The position numbers and the translations under genes were made by a program. From assembly GCA_003290165.1 (NCBI GenBank), contig QNQO01006982.1, forward strand, positions 186,001-250,000: 64,000 bases of DNA. Reading direction: 5' to 3'. The notes below the pieces were generated by a model. That model worked only from the letters and a program-made list of their open reading frames with translations, searched no databases and was not told where the DNA came from. Source of the DNA: Berberis thunbergii (Eukaryota; Streptophyta; Magnoliopsida; Ranunculales; Berberidaceae). Below are positions 1 through 11,020 of the stretch, one piece after another (the stretch's first letter is position 1; each line of letters starts with the position of its first letter).

Positions 1-605
1 TTATGGTGTTATATAAAATCAATTACATTCATCATTGGTTTTGAATAAATTTTTAGCAAGTCGCTAAAATAGGTGAAAGTTGGATTGATAAATCAAATTA
101 AATTATAACTGTTTGACTTGAACTACATGATTTCATTACCCACACAAGAGTAGTGTAGACTGTAAAACCTTCACGCTGAATGAGTTTTGAATATGTACGG
201 TAAAAAATAACATGATGCATCCTGATTTATGTATACTTGATGCACGGTTAAAATGTGTCCAACTATATATTATGCTAATAGATTTAAATTGCCACTTTAT
301 GTTTTCTATAATAGTTTTTTTTTTTTACCTTGTGTCCTTTATGATTGGAGAGTTGCACCAGGGCTGAGGCACCACAGGGTGACAATGAGTGGTGTGTATT
401 TTTATGGATTTCACCATTGTAGCTTACAAACAAGAAATAGACAAGAATTGGTCAATGACTTGCTTGTATGTGAATTGGATAGCTAGATGTGCATGTAGAC
501 ATCAACACGTTTGGGTAATTCAGTTTAGGAGGGAGAACCCAACTACCAAAAGCTGCTAGCACCCAATATGTAATGGTAATGTTGTTAGTTGCATCTTCTC
601 TTGAC
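1..605. other. AT-rich upstream region, no gene seen
   Basis: This stretch precedes the peroxidase gene. The short open frames in it have no recognisable similarity and no coding character. No repeat structure stood out. It probably contains the distal promoter of the peroxidase. Confidence 0.5.
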
Positions 606-612
606 TATAAAA
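606..612 (+). promoter_or_regulatory. Candidate TATA box of the peroxidase gene
   Basis: The sequence TATAAAA lies about 200 bases upstream of the peroxidase start codon. That would give a leader of roughly 165-175 bases, which is plausible for a plant gene. The assignment rests only on motif and position. Confidence 0.45.
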
Positions 613-809
613 CCAAACTTCACACAAAAGCCTATTCTTGTTTCTCTCATCATATAACATAATACTAAAGATTTAACAGACCAACACCACATTAAGACAC
701 ACACACACAAACCTGCAACGACACAATATTCTTCTCACTTGTATATATATGCTAGAGTCTTATCTGCGTATCCATATCCATTCATCCATCACACTTCCTC
801 CCAACAAGG

Positions 810-2158
810 ATGAATATGGTGAACTCTCACTGTTTCCAATCCATGGCTTTGATTGTGTTTGCATTACTTACCGTTCTAAGCATTAGTTCCCATGCAGCAG
901 ACCCACCATTAACATTGGATTACTACTCATCTTCCTGTCCTAATGTACTGGAAATCGTGAGGTCAGAGATGGAGTGTGCTGTGCTGTCAGATCCACGTAT
1001 GGCTGCCTCCATACTTCGCTTGCATTTTCATGATTGTTTTGTTCAGGTAATTAGTAGGATTTTTACACTGATTGTACGTTTTCATTATAACAGACCAACA
1101 ACATCCTTACTGCTGCAACATTGACAATTTGTGATTTTCTTGTAATAATTATAGGGCTGTGACGGATCAGTTTTGCTAGATGACACGATAACACTCCAAG
1201 GAGAGAAGAAAGCATCAAACAATGTCAACTCTTTGAGAGGTTACAGGGTTGTTGATAGGATAAAAAACAAGCTCGAATCTGAATGTCCAGGAATTGTTTC
1301 TTGTGCAGATTTACTCACTATTGCAGCAAGAGATGCGGTTATCCTGGTAATATATACAAGGACTGATATACAAAGATAATTCCTCTATCGTATTCTTTGG
1401 CCAAGTACTAAAGAAGAGTTTTAATATTTTTTTAGGTTGGTGGACCTTATTGGCATGTTCCTTTGGGTCGGAAGGATTCTACGACTGCGAGCTCTACTCT
1501 AGCAGATTCAAACCTCCCTACCGTAGATGAAAGCATTTTGTCTCTTATCTCCAAGTTTCTTTATCAAGGGTTATCTGTCACAGATATGGTGGCTCTTGTT
1601 GGTAAGCACTTCCCAACTTTTGAAGCGTAAGCTGTTGGAGAGGCCACGGATTTAGCTTCTTCTATCAAATAACCTGGACTTTGTTTTGGTATACACAATT
1701 TCCTAAAAGATAAAAGATTTCTTTAACCTGCAGGTGCACATACCATAGGCTTGGCTAAATGCGCAAACTTTCGAGAGAGGATTTATGGTGATTATGGAGG
1801 AACAACAGGTGTAAACCCCATAGGTGATGCATACCTCACCAACTTGAAATCAGTTTGCCCAGCGGCAGGGGGAGGAGGCAATAATACAACCGCGATGGAC
1901 TATGTCACGCCAAACCTTTTTGACAATTCCTTCTATCACTTACTGCTCAAAGGGGAGGGGCTGCTAAACTCTGATCAAGAAATGTATTCAAGCCTACTGG
2001 GGGTTGAGACAAAGAAGCTAGTTCAGAAGTATGCAGAAAACGCTGTTGCTTTCTTCGAACAGTTTTCGGAATCCATGGTGAAGATGGGGAATATTACCAA
2101 TCCTGATAGCTTTGTCACAGGAGAAGTAAGAAAGAATTGCAGATTTGTCAACACATGA
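810..2158 (+). CDS. PER11: Class III secretory peroxidase (peroxidase 11-like)
   Basis: Four exons join in frame: 810-1046, 1155-1346, 1436-1601 and 1734-2158, giving 339 residues, the usual length for the family. All introns are GT-AG. Residues 1-29 form a hydrophobic signal peptide, so the product should enter the secretory pathway and act in the cell wall or vacuole. Exon 1 ends with the distal haem motif [10 protein letters not shown] (catalytic Arg70 and His74). Exon 2 opens with [10 protein letters not shown]. The proximal haem-ligand motif GAHTIG (His201) spans the exon 3/4 junction. The protein ends CRFVNT. Class III peroxidases oxidise phenolics and monolignols with hydrogen peroxide. 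The residues around [14 protein letters not shown] and LFDNSxYH-type motifs and the C-terminus match, from memory, Arabidopsis peroxidase 11 better than other members. The gene looks intact. Confidence 0.95.
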
Positions 2159-3366
2159 ATTCTAGCCTTAATTGGTCATTGATCAAGTACTAAGAGTGCA
2201 TTTGCTATTCTATTATGTTAAGACATATTTCATTTGTAACACACGTACATGTTCCATTTTTCAAGATTTATTTCAAGAATCGATAATATATTTTCTTTCC
2301 CACGTCTGAAATAGGTGTTATTTTCTAAGTGGTCTCGCAAAGTTAGGATTGAATCAAGTAATTTGCATTTCATGTAGTCTTTCCCATGAATGACAAACTT
2401 ATATCGGCTCGGTCCTCCTATTATGAACTTGCTTCATTGCAAGATTGTTTAGCAGACTGGATGTACAAAAAATGTGAGCACAAGTTTAAGCTTTGTGACA
2501 AGGAGGACCAAGGCAGCAGAATGCTTAAACTAAGAGCCTGGAGTGCCAAATTACATTGAAAAAAAGTGAAACCAAACCTTCATGATCCTTCTATTTCATT
2601 ATAGAGTACAAGCTATAGAGTTTGTGTTTGAAGTATTCAAATTTCATCAAACATTTACATTTCCCATTTCCAGCCAAAACCAAACATCATCATCATTATT
2701 ATCATTATTATTGTTTTAGGCTATGGATTCTATTTTTTGGGTTGCAAATTGGCTTGAGGTTCTATTTGGGTTGAATCCTGAACGGTTTTGGGTTGAATTA
2801 AGCTATGGTTATACTTTTTGGTTGAAAATTAGGTTTTGGTTTCTAATTGAGTTGAATCATGGTTTCCGGTTTAATTGGATTTGGGTTGAAAATTGGGCTT
2901 GAGGTTCTATTTGGATTGAATCAAGGTTTTGGGTTCAATTGAGTCTTGAGTAGAATTAGAGACAATTTCAAATTTTCGCAAGTTTTGAAAGGGCAACTTG
3001 GAAATGCGAAAGATTGCATATTGGCACATTGACACATAGTGAACATTAAAACTCTATTATAGTTATAGATAGAGGTTAATAAAGTTATTATTATTATTAT
3101 GGTTTTAAAAATAGGTTCAATATATGAATATTATTCAGGTAAAAAAATCATAATTTACTCAAAGGACTGAAGGAGCTCACAAATTGCACATTACAGTGTG
3201 CCATTTCTTCCAAAGGAAAATGAAATAATAATCTTGACAAAAGAAAAAGAGTTAAAGTTCTTAAATTTTATTAACTCATATTTTTGTTATTTATTATTGT
3301 TGCTATTATTAGTATTATTTAAAACAATATCTATAACAGTTTTTGAATTAAATTACTTCAATGTCC
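2159..3366. other. Intergenic, AT-rich, with a degenerate tandem repeat
   Basis: This region follows the peroxidase stop codon. No gene was recognised. A repeat of about 144 bases built on the phrase GGTTCTATTTGGRTTGAATC occurs at about 2741-2884 and again, incomplete, from 2885 to about 2950. A short ATC/ATT microsatellite lies near 2685-2715. Confidence 0.5.
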
Positions 3367-3498
3367 TTTGAGACCTGGTCTATTTGTTTTTATTTTTATT
3401 TTTCAAATCTTGAACATAGAAAAGTTGGGAACTTAACACAAGTACAAATTTAGACTTCAACTTCCGTAATCAACTTGAAGTTGTTTTCAGCTGAGTTC

Positions 3499-4284
3499 GA
3501 CTTTAAGCATTTCTAATGGTAAAAGTTAAATTTTTGGATCTCACTTCTTCATCCAGAAATTCTAAATGGCGAGGAAACCAGCGAGGGGGAGGGTGTGACC
3601 GCTCATCCCCCTCGCTAGTTTCCTCAACCCTTTCCTCGACAATAAGAAAGGTTCTTCTTCATCACTTCAGCTACATCCAACTTTTTCATCATTATTTAAA
3701 TATATCTTCCACTTTTTCATGTCTATTTTAACTTTTGGTTTTGTTTTTAATTTGAGAAATTAAATAATTGAAATGTTTTAATGTTATTTCATATTTAGGG
3801 GATGGTATGGTTTTCCCTAAATTTAGGAGGAACTTGAATGTGAAGTGAAAATAGGAAATATTTTAGGGAATCCATTGGAGCATGACAAAAAGTTATTTTA
3901 GGGCTCTCATGTGAGAAAAACATTGCTCCAATAGTGAAGCTATTTTCGGGGTCTCATGTGAGAAAAACCTTGTTCCAAGGGATTCCCTATCCAAACCCCC
4001 ATTTTAACGTTTCCTCTTCATTCCCCTATATTTGAGAGCATCTATTCCATCCCTCAAATGCTAATAAATATTAAAAAAAATCACTTTTATTCATTCTCTC
4101 TCCTCCAATCAAATAAATTTAAATAAAGAATTTTAAAAACTAGGAAAGGATATATTTAAATAATGATGAAAAAGTTAAAATGGAAAATGTGTTGGAGTGA
4201 TGAAAAAATAGAAGACCCCTAAAATTAGCATTTGGTTAAAATGGAAGATGATTTTAGCTTTTATCCTTAGAGGTGCTCAAAGTT
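3499..4284. mobile_element. Foldback MITE, copy in duplication unit 1
   Basis: The left end GACTTTAAGCATTTCTAATG pairs with the right end, whose reverse complement reads AACTTTGAGCACCTCTAAGG. Inside, the TCATCATTATTTAAATATAT segment on the left is matched by its inverted form near 4150-4180. The element is therefore almost one long imperfect hairpin with no coding content. The superfamily cannot be assigned without its target duplication. It is interrupted by the palindrome at 3562-3640. Confidence 0.6.
3562..3640. mobile_element. Collapsed copy of GC-rich palindromic MITE
   Basis: The outer arms CTAAATGGCGAGGAAACC and the inverted GGTTTCCTC-type partner remain, but the apex is missing compared with the copy at 4616-4750. 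The missing 56 bases lie between two TCCCCCT heptamers, which points to slippage deletion across the hairpin. Confidence 0.7.
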
Positions 4285-4552
4285 GTAGTGTGAATAGTCT
4301 AGGATTATCTAGATTAAATGAGTATACATTAACCACAAAAGTAAAATAAATTAGTCTAGAAATCATTCACACGTATACCACGCTGAATGTCTCGAGATCT
4401 AAGAAGACTATCTCCCCCACTTTGAGACCTGGTCTATTTGTTTTTATTTTTATTTTTCAAATCTTGAACATAGAAAAGTTGGGAACTTAACACAAGTACA
4501 AATTTAGACTTCAACTTCCGTAATCAACTTGAAGTTGTTTTCAGCTGAGTTC

Positions 4553-5391
4553 GACTTTAAGCATCTCTAATGGTAAAAGTTAAATTTTTGGATCCCACTT
4601 CTTCATCCAGAAATTCTAAATGGCGAGGAAACCAGCGAGGGGGAGGGTGTGACCGCTCATCCCCCTTGAGATGTGCAGCAGCGCGAATCTCGAGGGGGAT
4701 GAGTGGTAAAACTCCTCCCCCTCGCTGGTTTCCTCAACCCTTTCCTCGACAATAAGAAAGGTTCTTTTTCATCACTTCAACTACATCCAACTTTTTCATC
4801 ATTATTTAAATATATCTTCCACTTTTTCATATCTATTTTAACTTTTTGGTTTTGTTTTTAATTTGAGAAATTAAATAATTGAAATATTTTAATGTTATTT
4901 CATATTTAGGGGATGGTATGGTTTTCCCTAAATTGAGGAACTTGAATGTGAAGTGAAAATAGGAAATATTTTAGGGAATCCATTGGAGCATGCCAAAAAG
5001 TTATTTTAGGGCTCTCATGTGAGAAAAACATTGCTCCAATAGTGAAGCTATTTTTGGGGTCTCATGTGAGAAAAACCTTGTTCCAAGGGATTCCCTATCC
5101 AAACCCCCATTTTAACGTTTTCTCTTCATTCCCCTATATTTGAGAGCATCTATTCCATCCCTCAAATGCTAATAAATATTATAAAAATCACTTTTATTCA
5201 TTCTCTCTCCTCCAATCAAATAAATTTAAATAGAGAATTTTAAAAACTAGGAAAAGATATATTTAAATAATGATGAAAAAGTTAAAATGGAAAATGTGTT
5301 GGAGTGATGAAAAAATAGAAGACCCCTAAAATTATCTTTTGGTTAAAATGGAAGATGATTTTAGCTTTTATCCTTAGAGGTGCTCAAAGTT
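4553..5391. mobile_element. Foldback MITE, copy in duplication unit 2
   Basis: This is the second copy of the element described at 3499-4284, with the same terminal inverted repeats and the same inserted palindrome, here uncollapsed. It arose by the tandem duplication rather than by a separate insertion, because the flanking sequence is duplicated too. Confidence 0.6.
4616..4750. mobile_element. GC-rich palindromic MITE, full copy
   Basis: The left arm runs from CTAAATGGCGAGGAAACCAG to the CATCCCCCTTGAGA segment. After a loop of about 16 bases, the right arm returns as the inverted repeat (TCTCGAGGGGGATGAG through GCTGGTTTCCTC). It has no coding capacity. Its base composition is strikingly GC-rich compared with the AT-rich host element. 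Confidence 0.75.
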
Positions 5392-5544
5392 GTAGTGTGA
5401 ATAGTCTAGGATTATCTAGATTAAATGAGTATACATTAACCACAAAAGTAAAATAAATTAGTCTAGAAATCATTCACACGTATACCACGTTGAATGTCTT
5501 GAGATCTAAGAAGACTATCTCCCCCACTTTTCACAACGGGAATT

Positions 5545-5729
5545 CTAAATGTCGAGGAAATGAGTGAGGAAACCAGCGAGGGGAGTGAGGTGGAGGGAGG
5601 GGAACCATTCCCTCCCCTCGGGATGCATGCAAGAAAATTCAACGCGCGCATCCCGAGGGGAGGGAATGGTTCCCCTCCCTCCACCTCACTCCCTTCGCTG
5701 GTTTCCTCGCGCATTTCCTCGCCATCTAG
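5545..5729. mobile_element. Near-perfect palindromic MITE
   Basis: Two 82-base arms (5545-5626 and 5648-5729) pair with only a handful of mismatches around a 21-base loop. The outer ends read CTAAATGTCGAGG and, inverted, CTAGATGGCGAGG, the same terminus as the palindromes at 3562 and 4616. The arms also share GAGGAAACCAGCGAGGGG, so it is the same family with a different middle. The apparent open frames here are by-products of the palindrome. Confidence 0.85.
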
Positions 5730-6060
5730 CCTTACTCTTTTCACAAATACACAAGTCATAGACATTGGGCAGGAACTCATTGATTTGCACTAATCTACTC
5801 TCTATTAGATAATCTACTAATTTTTGCACTTCAAATCTCGGAGCAGCGGAGGCAACACATGTTTTGCATGTACATTATGCAAATCAGTGGTTTTTTTTTT
5901 TTTTTCTATAACCTTATACTACTTCATTTTAGATGAAATTTGGAACAAATGTGTGGGACAATGCCTGAAATAACATGTGTAAGTTTGATCTTGATTTTTT
6001 TTTTTGATAATAATCAAATAAACTAGCGTTAAACTTCAAAAAGAGCATCAAGGTACATAT
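5730..6060. other. Intergenic, nothing recognised
   Basis: This AT-rich stretch has two poly-T runs, near 5890 and 5997. The second may be the poly-A tail, read on this strand, of the minus-strand RNase H remnant that follows. Confidence 0.4.
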
Positions 6061-6079
6061 TACACCATAATAATCATTC

Positions 6080-6470
6080 TGTTATAATCTCACCATCATA
6101 CATAGCTAAGTTATGGGCAATACCATTCCTACTCTTATTTATATAGCAGAGTTTGCAATTAACAAAAGAGTTGATCACACACTTGAAGTTGGACCATATC
6201 AAACTTTGACGCCATTGTAAGTGTTTTGTTGAGCCTTTTGTTTGCTTGAACTATGTCTAATGAATCTGCCAGAATTCACCTTGGCTTCTTCATTCTCCTT
6301 TACCCATCTCAGTGCTTCAGTAATTGCTTGCAACTCTGCTTCAAAGGTGGGCTCACACTTTGTAATAATAATGCCCTTATTTAGACCAATAACTCTGCCA
6401 ATTGCATTGATGCTGACAAAACCTAGTATGCCTGCAAATCAATCCTGTTAAATGTCGCATCAGTTAGAAA
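6080..6470 (-). pseudogene. RNase H-like (RVT_3) fragment, probably LINE-derived
   Basis: On the minus strand the reading begins TDATFN, shifts frame once, then gives a stretch containing INAIGRVIGLNKGI, CEPTFEAELQAITEALRWV and, further on, RNGIAHNLAM. This is the pattern of the RVT_3 RNase H-like domain found at the end of plant non-LTR retrotransposons: first Asp, a Glu in the EAEL.A helix, and the RN.IAH.LA end. Frameshifts and lost segments show it is dead. No reverse transcriptase is attached. The downstream poly-T tract fits the 3' tail of a minus-strand retroposon. Confidence 0.65.
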
Positions 6471-6554
6471 TATCAAATATTGTTGCTGCTAAACAATGCT
6501 CAAATAAATGGGTTTTTTTCATTTGAAGCAAAGTAATTGTTTCATTATGGGTAC

Positions 6555-7230
6555 TTATGATACACCAAAATCGTCATTTAATTCACGTCTTACACGTGTC
6601 ATGATGATCTCATCAGCAGAGCAAAGCAGGCCTGATTACCCACTCAATCTAGCAAAACTTAGTCAACACTAAGCCCATTTTGGTAGAATGTTGGATCCAA
6701 ATTGTAGCACCCTACTAAGCCCACAAGTCACATGGTCAAGTCCAATACTCATAAGGCCTAATTAGGTATGTATCTGGGGCATCGACCTAAAACAAGTAGG
6801 CAGCTGTACATTGGGTCCACTAGGAAACAAACATCGAAGTATAAGTCGTGCATGAAAATTTTCTTGCATGGACAACACTCCAAAAAGGGAAATCTCTCCC
6901 GTAGATCTATGAGCACGAGTCGTGTAGAGAAATTCTCCTACATGGACGACTCCCAACTATGAAAGGATCTCCAACAAGATTTCTTTTCCCAAACTACGTC
7001 ACCAAAGGCCTAGCCGAACAAGGATTCTCGCATTATAAATAAGACACAAGGTTAATGAAAAATGTACGCTACAGAACCTAATTTACAACTTTAAACCTTT
7101 CTCAAGCCTTGTCTGGCGTTAACATCATAGTGTCATCGGCTACCACAACGGTGGTCATTGGCTCATGTGTGTTCCATTTGTAGGTCAAGGTCAATGTAAA
7201 GGTCAGGGAGAGCAGGATTCGACCACATCA
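6555..7230 (+). repeat. 5' LTR of element A
   Basis: This 676-base LTR starts TTATGATACACC (the partner LTR has TGATGATACACC) and ends GACCACATCA. A TATAAAT promoter-like motif lies at about 7034-7040, followed by the AAGACACAAGG segment shared with the other LTR copies. The short motif GTCGTG(C/T)A...TGCATGGAC occurs twice inside. Apparent small ORFs in the LTR are not genes. Confidence 0.85.
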
Positions 7231-7250
7231 GTTTGGCATCGTCCGTGGGG
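7231..7250 (+). promoter_or_regulatory. Primer-binding-site-like sequence of element A
   Basis: Directly after the 5' LTR comes GTTTGGCATCGTCCGTGGGG. It resembles the TGGCGCCGT...GGGGA sites of plant gypsy elements, with CAT in place of CGCC. It marks the start of minus-strand DNA synthesis in an active element. Confidence 0.6.
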
Positions 7251-7305
7251 AATGACGAAGTTCCTTTAAAAATAGTGATATCACCCTTCCTCACAATCCA
7301 GAGAG

Positions 7306-8720
7306 ATGGTGACCATGAGATCTTGCAACAATGAAGACATCCCAGAGCCCTCGAACGCTTGAACTAGAAAAGCACCACCAGTTCCGGTAGCACCAACACT
7401 ATGGGGATAACAACCTCAGACTTCCGTGCCAACAACAACTACGGTAGACCCCAAGGTGGATCTACTGTCAACCCAGATGCAACAAATTGCACGAACGGTA
7501 GAGATGCTCACTCAACAGAACCCTCCACCAAAAGAAGGAGACCGAGAGCAGCGAAGAGCCCCATCCCCAGAAGACACCAGAGAACACGTTCAGGAAAGCT
7601 GGGTTGTGGGCTCTCAGTGGACCAGAGGCGGAGGAACGGCCAATGGAGACCCAACGTCTAGGGTCGATAGACCCGCCTCGCATAACCACCTCCGACTAGG
7701 GGCCACCAATCCTGACATGTTGTTCAACTCATTGTCCCCCCGTTCATGGACCACATCATGAACGAGCCACTACCAAACAAATTCACTCCGCCAAATCTAG
7801 AGTTCTACGACGGGACAACAGACCCGTTCGATCACTTACGCCACTTCTAACATGTAATGTTGCTTAAAGAAGGGTCTGAGGTAGTAATGTGCCAGTCATT
7901 CCCTATCAGCCTGAAGAAGTCAGCGCTGATCTGGTTCCACAGCCTACCTCTAAAGTCATCGACTCATTCCGGACACTGGCAACAATGCTTCTCACACGCT
8001 TTGTCAGCAGCTAGTGGATTAGGAAGAGCTCACATTACTTGCTCACTCGCAAAAAGAAACTGAGAAAGACGTTGAGAGAATATATCACACGCTTCAACGA
8101 TGAGCTGACCCTCATCGATGGTTGCAGTAGCGATACCACGGTCACAACCTTCACCTTAGGTCTGAGGAGAGGCAAGTTCTACAATTTCCTCACTTTGGAG
8201 CCTCCAACTGATATGGCAGACTTGTTGAAGAGTGCTCAAAAATATATCACTCTCGATGAGATGTTGGCCGCCAAGAAGGAGACGGAGTCTGGAAAGAAAC
8301 CCTATAGTTCCAAGGACAAGAAGGAGAGAAAGAAACATGAAGATGACAACAGAAGATGAAACACAATGACGACAAGCCCGACTCTGGACATCCAAGGCAA
8401 GATAAGGCCTCCAACTTCGTCGGTTCTAAGCCCGTCACTCTCTTAACTCCAGTATGTTAGACTTCCTCAACTCCATTAAGAATTGAAGTGGCCGCCAAGC
8501 AGCGAGGAGATCCCTCCCAGCGTGATAATAACAAATATTGTTCATTTCACAGTAAGGGTGGCCACGATACTGAGGACTATAAAAGTCTCAGGAGCGAGAT
8601 AGAGTACTTGATCCAAAAGGGGAAGCTCAAGTAGTTCCTGAGCCCGGACAAAAGGCAGGACTGGGTAAAGGAAATGGAAGATGTTGTTAAGGAGATAGAG
8701 AAAAGGCGTCTGACATCATA
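7306..8720 (+). pseudogene. gag remnant of element A
   Basis: The reading is broken by several stops and frameshifts. Recognisable parts are an N-terminal stretch with LLSTQMQQIARTVEMLTQQN, a central retrotransposon gag region (ISLKKSALIWFHSLP; LRKTLREYITRFNDELTLID; FTLGLRRGKFYNFL) and, near 8530, a knuckle-like stretch YCSFHSKGGHDTEDY. In related elements this reads CxFHxxxGHxTEDC; here the last Cys is Tyr. Gag would form the particle that packages element RNA. Relatives made in trans would be needed for any mobility. Confidence 0.75.
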
Positions 8721-8914
8721 TATGAACTTCATGGAGTTGGCTCTGAAGGCGAGTAGTCCAACAGGTCCCGCAAGAGGACGCTTCTCAAAATGCGGACACA
8801 GCCCAATTGCGAAGACAGACAAATGAAGTATACACGAATTTAGAGCCTGATCCCACCACTGATGTTCACGGACAAGGACCTCCAAGGTGTTCATTCTCCT
8901 AACAATGACGCACT

Positions 8915-9343
8915 GGTCATCTTAGTCATCGTTTCAAAGTGGGAACTGAAAGGGGCCTTGGTGGACAAGGGAAGATCTCTAAACATCATCTCAACGTGTT
9001 TCGCAATATGCAACTCGGGAAGGAAGACTTAACGCCCGCCAACCATCTCATGATCGGGTTCAACGGGGAAAAATGCTTCCCTATTGGGAAGATCAGCCTA
9101 ATGGTAGTGGTAGGAGAGCCACAATTATGGAAGTACCTTGTCCAGGAGTTCATAGTGGTCGATGTTCCATCTGCCTACAACATCATCCTAGGGAGGCCTT
9201 GGCTCCATCATATGGAGGCAATAGTATCCACTCTGCACCAATGCATCAAGTACACAACCAACCGAGCCCAAGGAACTATTCGTGGAGATCAACCTTCAAC
9301 GAGAGACTACCACTACGCAACGCTGAAGCAGCTAGATTGCTAG
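8915..9343 (+). pseudogene. Retroviral-type aspartic protease remnant of element A
   Basis: The reading around 8940-8990 gives GALVDKGRSLNIIS, the position of the DTG/DSG active-site triad, here changed to DKG. After a frameshift the rest of the domain follows, including FIVVDVPSAYNIILGRPWLH, which is the conserved second half of the protease in gypsy Tat-type polyproteins. The loss of the catalytic triad and the frameshift make it inactive. Normally reverse transcriptase would follow, but the sequence runs out into non-coding DNA near 9430. Confidence 0.8.
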
Positions 9344-9429
9344 CAATTACAGCTCGGGCTCGTGAGACAGACATATCATACTCCGAGTTTAGAAAAGGGG
9401 GAAGAATCACCCCACGCGGACAAAGATAA

Positions 9430-11020
9430 AGCTTTGACAACCAAGGCTTAGCTATTTGATGAATCGGAACTCAGCATTGGAGATACCATCCAGTCCAGTA
9501 CAAATCTAAGTAATAACACTTCAACAAATAGGCGCCTACTTCAGAAGCTGACAACCAGCAAAAAACAACCCGCCCGCATGAAATTCACTTCAATAAATTC
9601 GCTAACATCGGTGAAACATGGCACTTCGCTAAGGGAGCTAGACAGTTTGAGCCATGACCATGCGGGGACAGATTAGCTTAGTCCTCGCTTAGAGTCAAAC
9701 TGTCTTAATATTTTGAATATTTTTTTTCCCTTTTTCAGTTTAGAAGATCTGCTCACACAAACCTATATGATACAAATTCATTCAAGGAATAAAACATACT
9801 TTATTTATTACTAAGAAAGAGGTTACAAAACTTGCCTGATTGACTGGTACAACAGTTTATAAACTATCTAAGTTTGACGCAAGTACGGATCCGCTGAAAT
9901 GCACGTCAAGACTTCGCTCTGCCAATCTGTCTTCAGAAGAGGATTCAGAAGGAGAACAAAAGAAGGCAGATGAGAATGTCTCTCAATATAGTAATGCCTG
10001 GGGTGATGCAGAGTTAGCACCCCAGGGCCCCATGTCACATCCATTTGAACTCCGCCAATATGCCTTCCAGCTATGGCATCACGAGTGAAGGCCAATAGAT
10101 ATAATTGAAAAAACCACTCCGAAACTAGCTATAGGTATCATCTCCCAACAGCAGTAGTCGATGGCAACTCGGGAGCAACATAAGGCAAAAGACATACTCA
10201 TCCCTTGAGGGAGTGTCTGTAATTCTTCTACGAAATGTAAGAAGAAATTACAAGGTCCCATGGAGCCAATTGGATGCTCACCCAAACCGAGTGAACCCCA
10301 TCATAATGGGTCTTGTTAAGGTTCATCGCTGCAAATGTCAGAACATTCAAAGATCCAACATCGAAGATCTTCCTTTAGCCTTTGGAAAACCCAAAACATA
10401 TTTTCTAGAGAGATGCATTTCAAGAACATTCTCTACAACATTCATGGCAAGAGTTGAAATGGTAAATTTATAGGCGCGACGGTTCACAAAACGAAATCAA
10501 TGAGTAGTTATGTCAGCATTAAATGTTGTACGAGAAATAAGGAGGTGACGGTTCTAATTGCAATTGCACGAGTCAACATTCATTGAATTAACGACACTAC
10601 ACGCAGACCCATTACCTGGGGGAGTAATCGATACTGAACTGTCTCGCAATTTATGTCGTACACCTAGCATGTTGATATGTACAACAAGGCTCAACCAAGT
10701 AATGGGCCCAAACAGATACCCCGCTAGATCCGACCCAGTACACTCAAAGACACAAACGGCGAATGCCTTAAGTGCCCATGGAATGCAGAGCACGCCTACG
10801 GTGATATTATCAATTAATCCAAGGTATCCGCTATATTAAGATTCCACTATTATTCATTAAACCTGGATAAATCAGTCCGATCAATTTATGGCGATCAGAC
10901 TCCAAAATCAGATTTATTGATTTGACCTTCGTGTCAGACTATTAGGCGAATTAAGTAAGTCGGGACACCTAGGTCATACTGACACGCTTAATTCCAAACG
11001 GAAGCCTAAGCTGACCAAAG
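9430..11020 (+). other. Non-coding spacer of element A with LTR-head relic
   Basis: The spacer sits where pol should be. A block from about 10310 to 10710 is shared with element B at about 42024-42425. It contains GGGGGAGTAA followed by about 90 bases resembling the first part of the LTR (ACTGTCTCGCAATTTATG). No protein domain was found in any frame. Confidence 0.6.

Larger units (their letters stand above)
3367..5527. repeat. 1.05-kb tandem direct duplication
   Basis: Unit 1 (3367-4420) and unit 2 (4421-5527) begin with TTTGAGACCTGGTC and end with ATCTCCCCCAC. They are nearly identical throughout, with only scattered substitutions and small gaps, so the duplication is recent relative to the surrounding debris. 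Each unit carries a foldback MITE that itself contains a GC-rich palindrome. Unit 2 is 53 bases longer because the palindrome is complete there and collapsed in unit 1. Confidence 0.9.

Noticed and set aside
5463..5793. Overlapping open frames on both strands
   Set aside because: They are generated by the near-perfect palindrome at 5545-5729.
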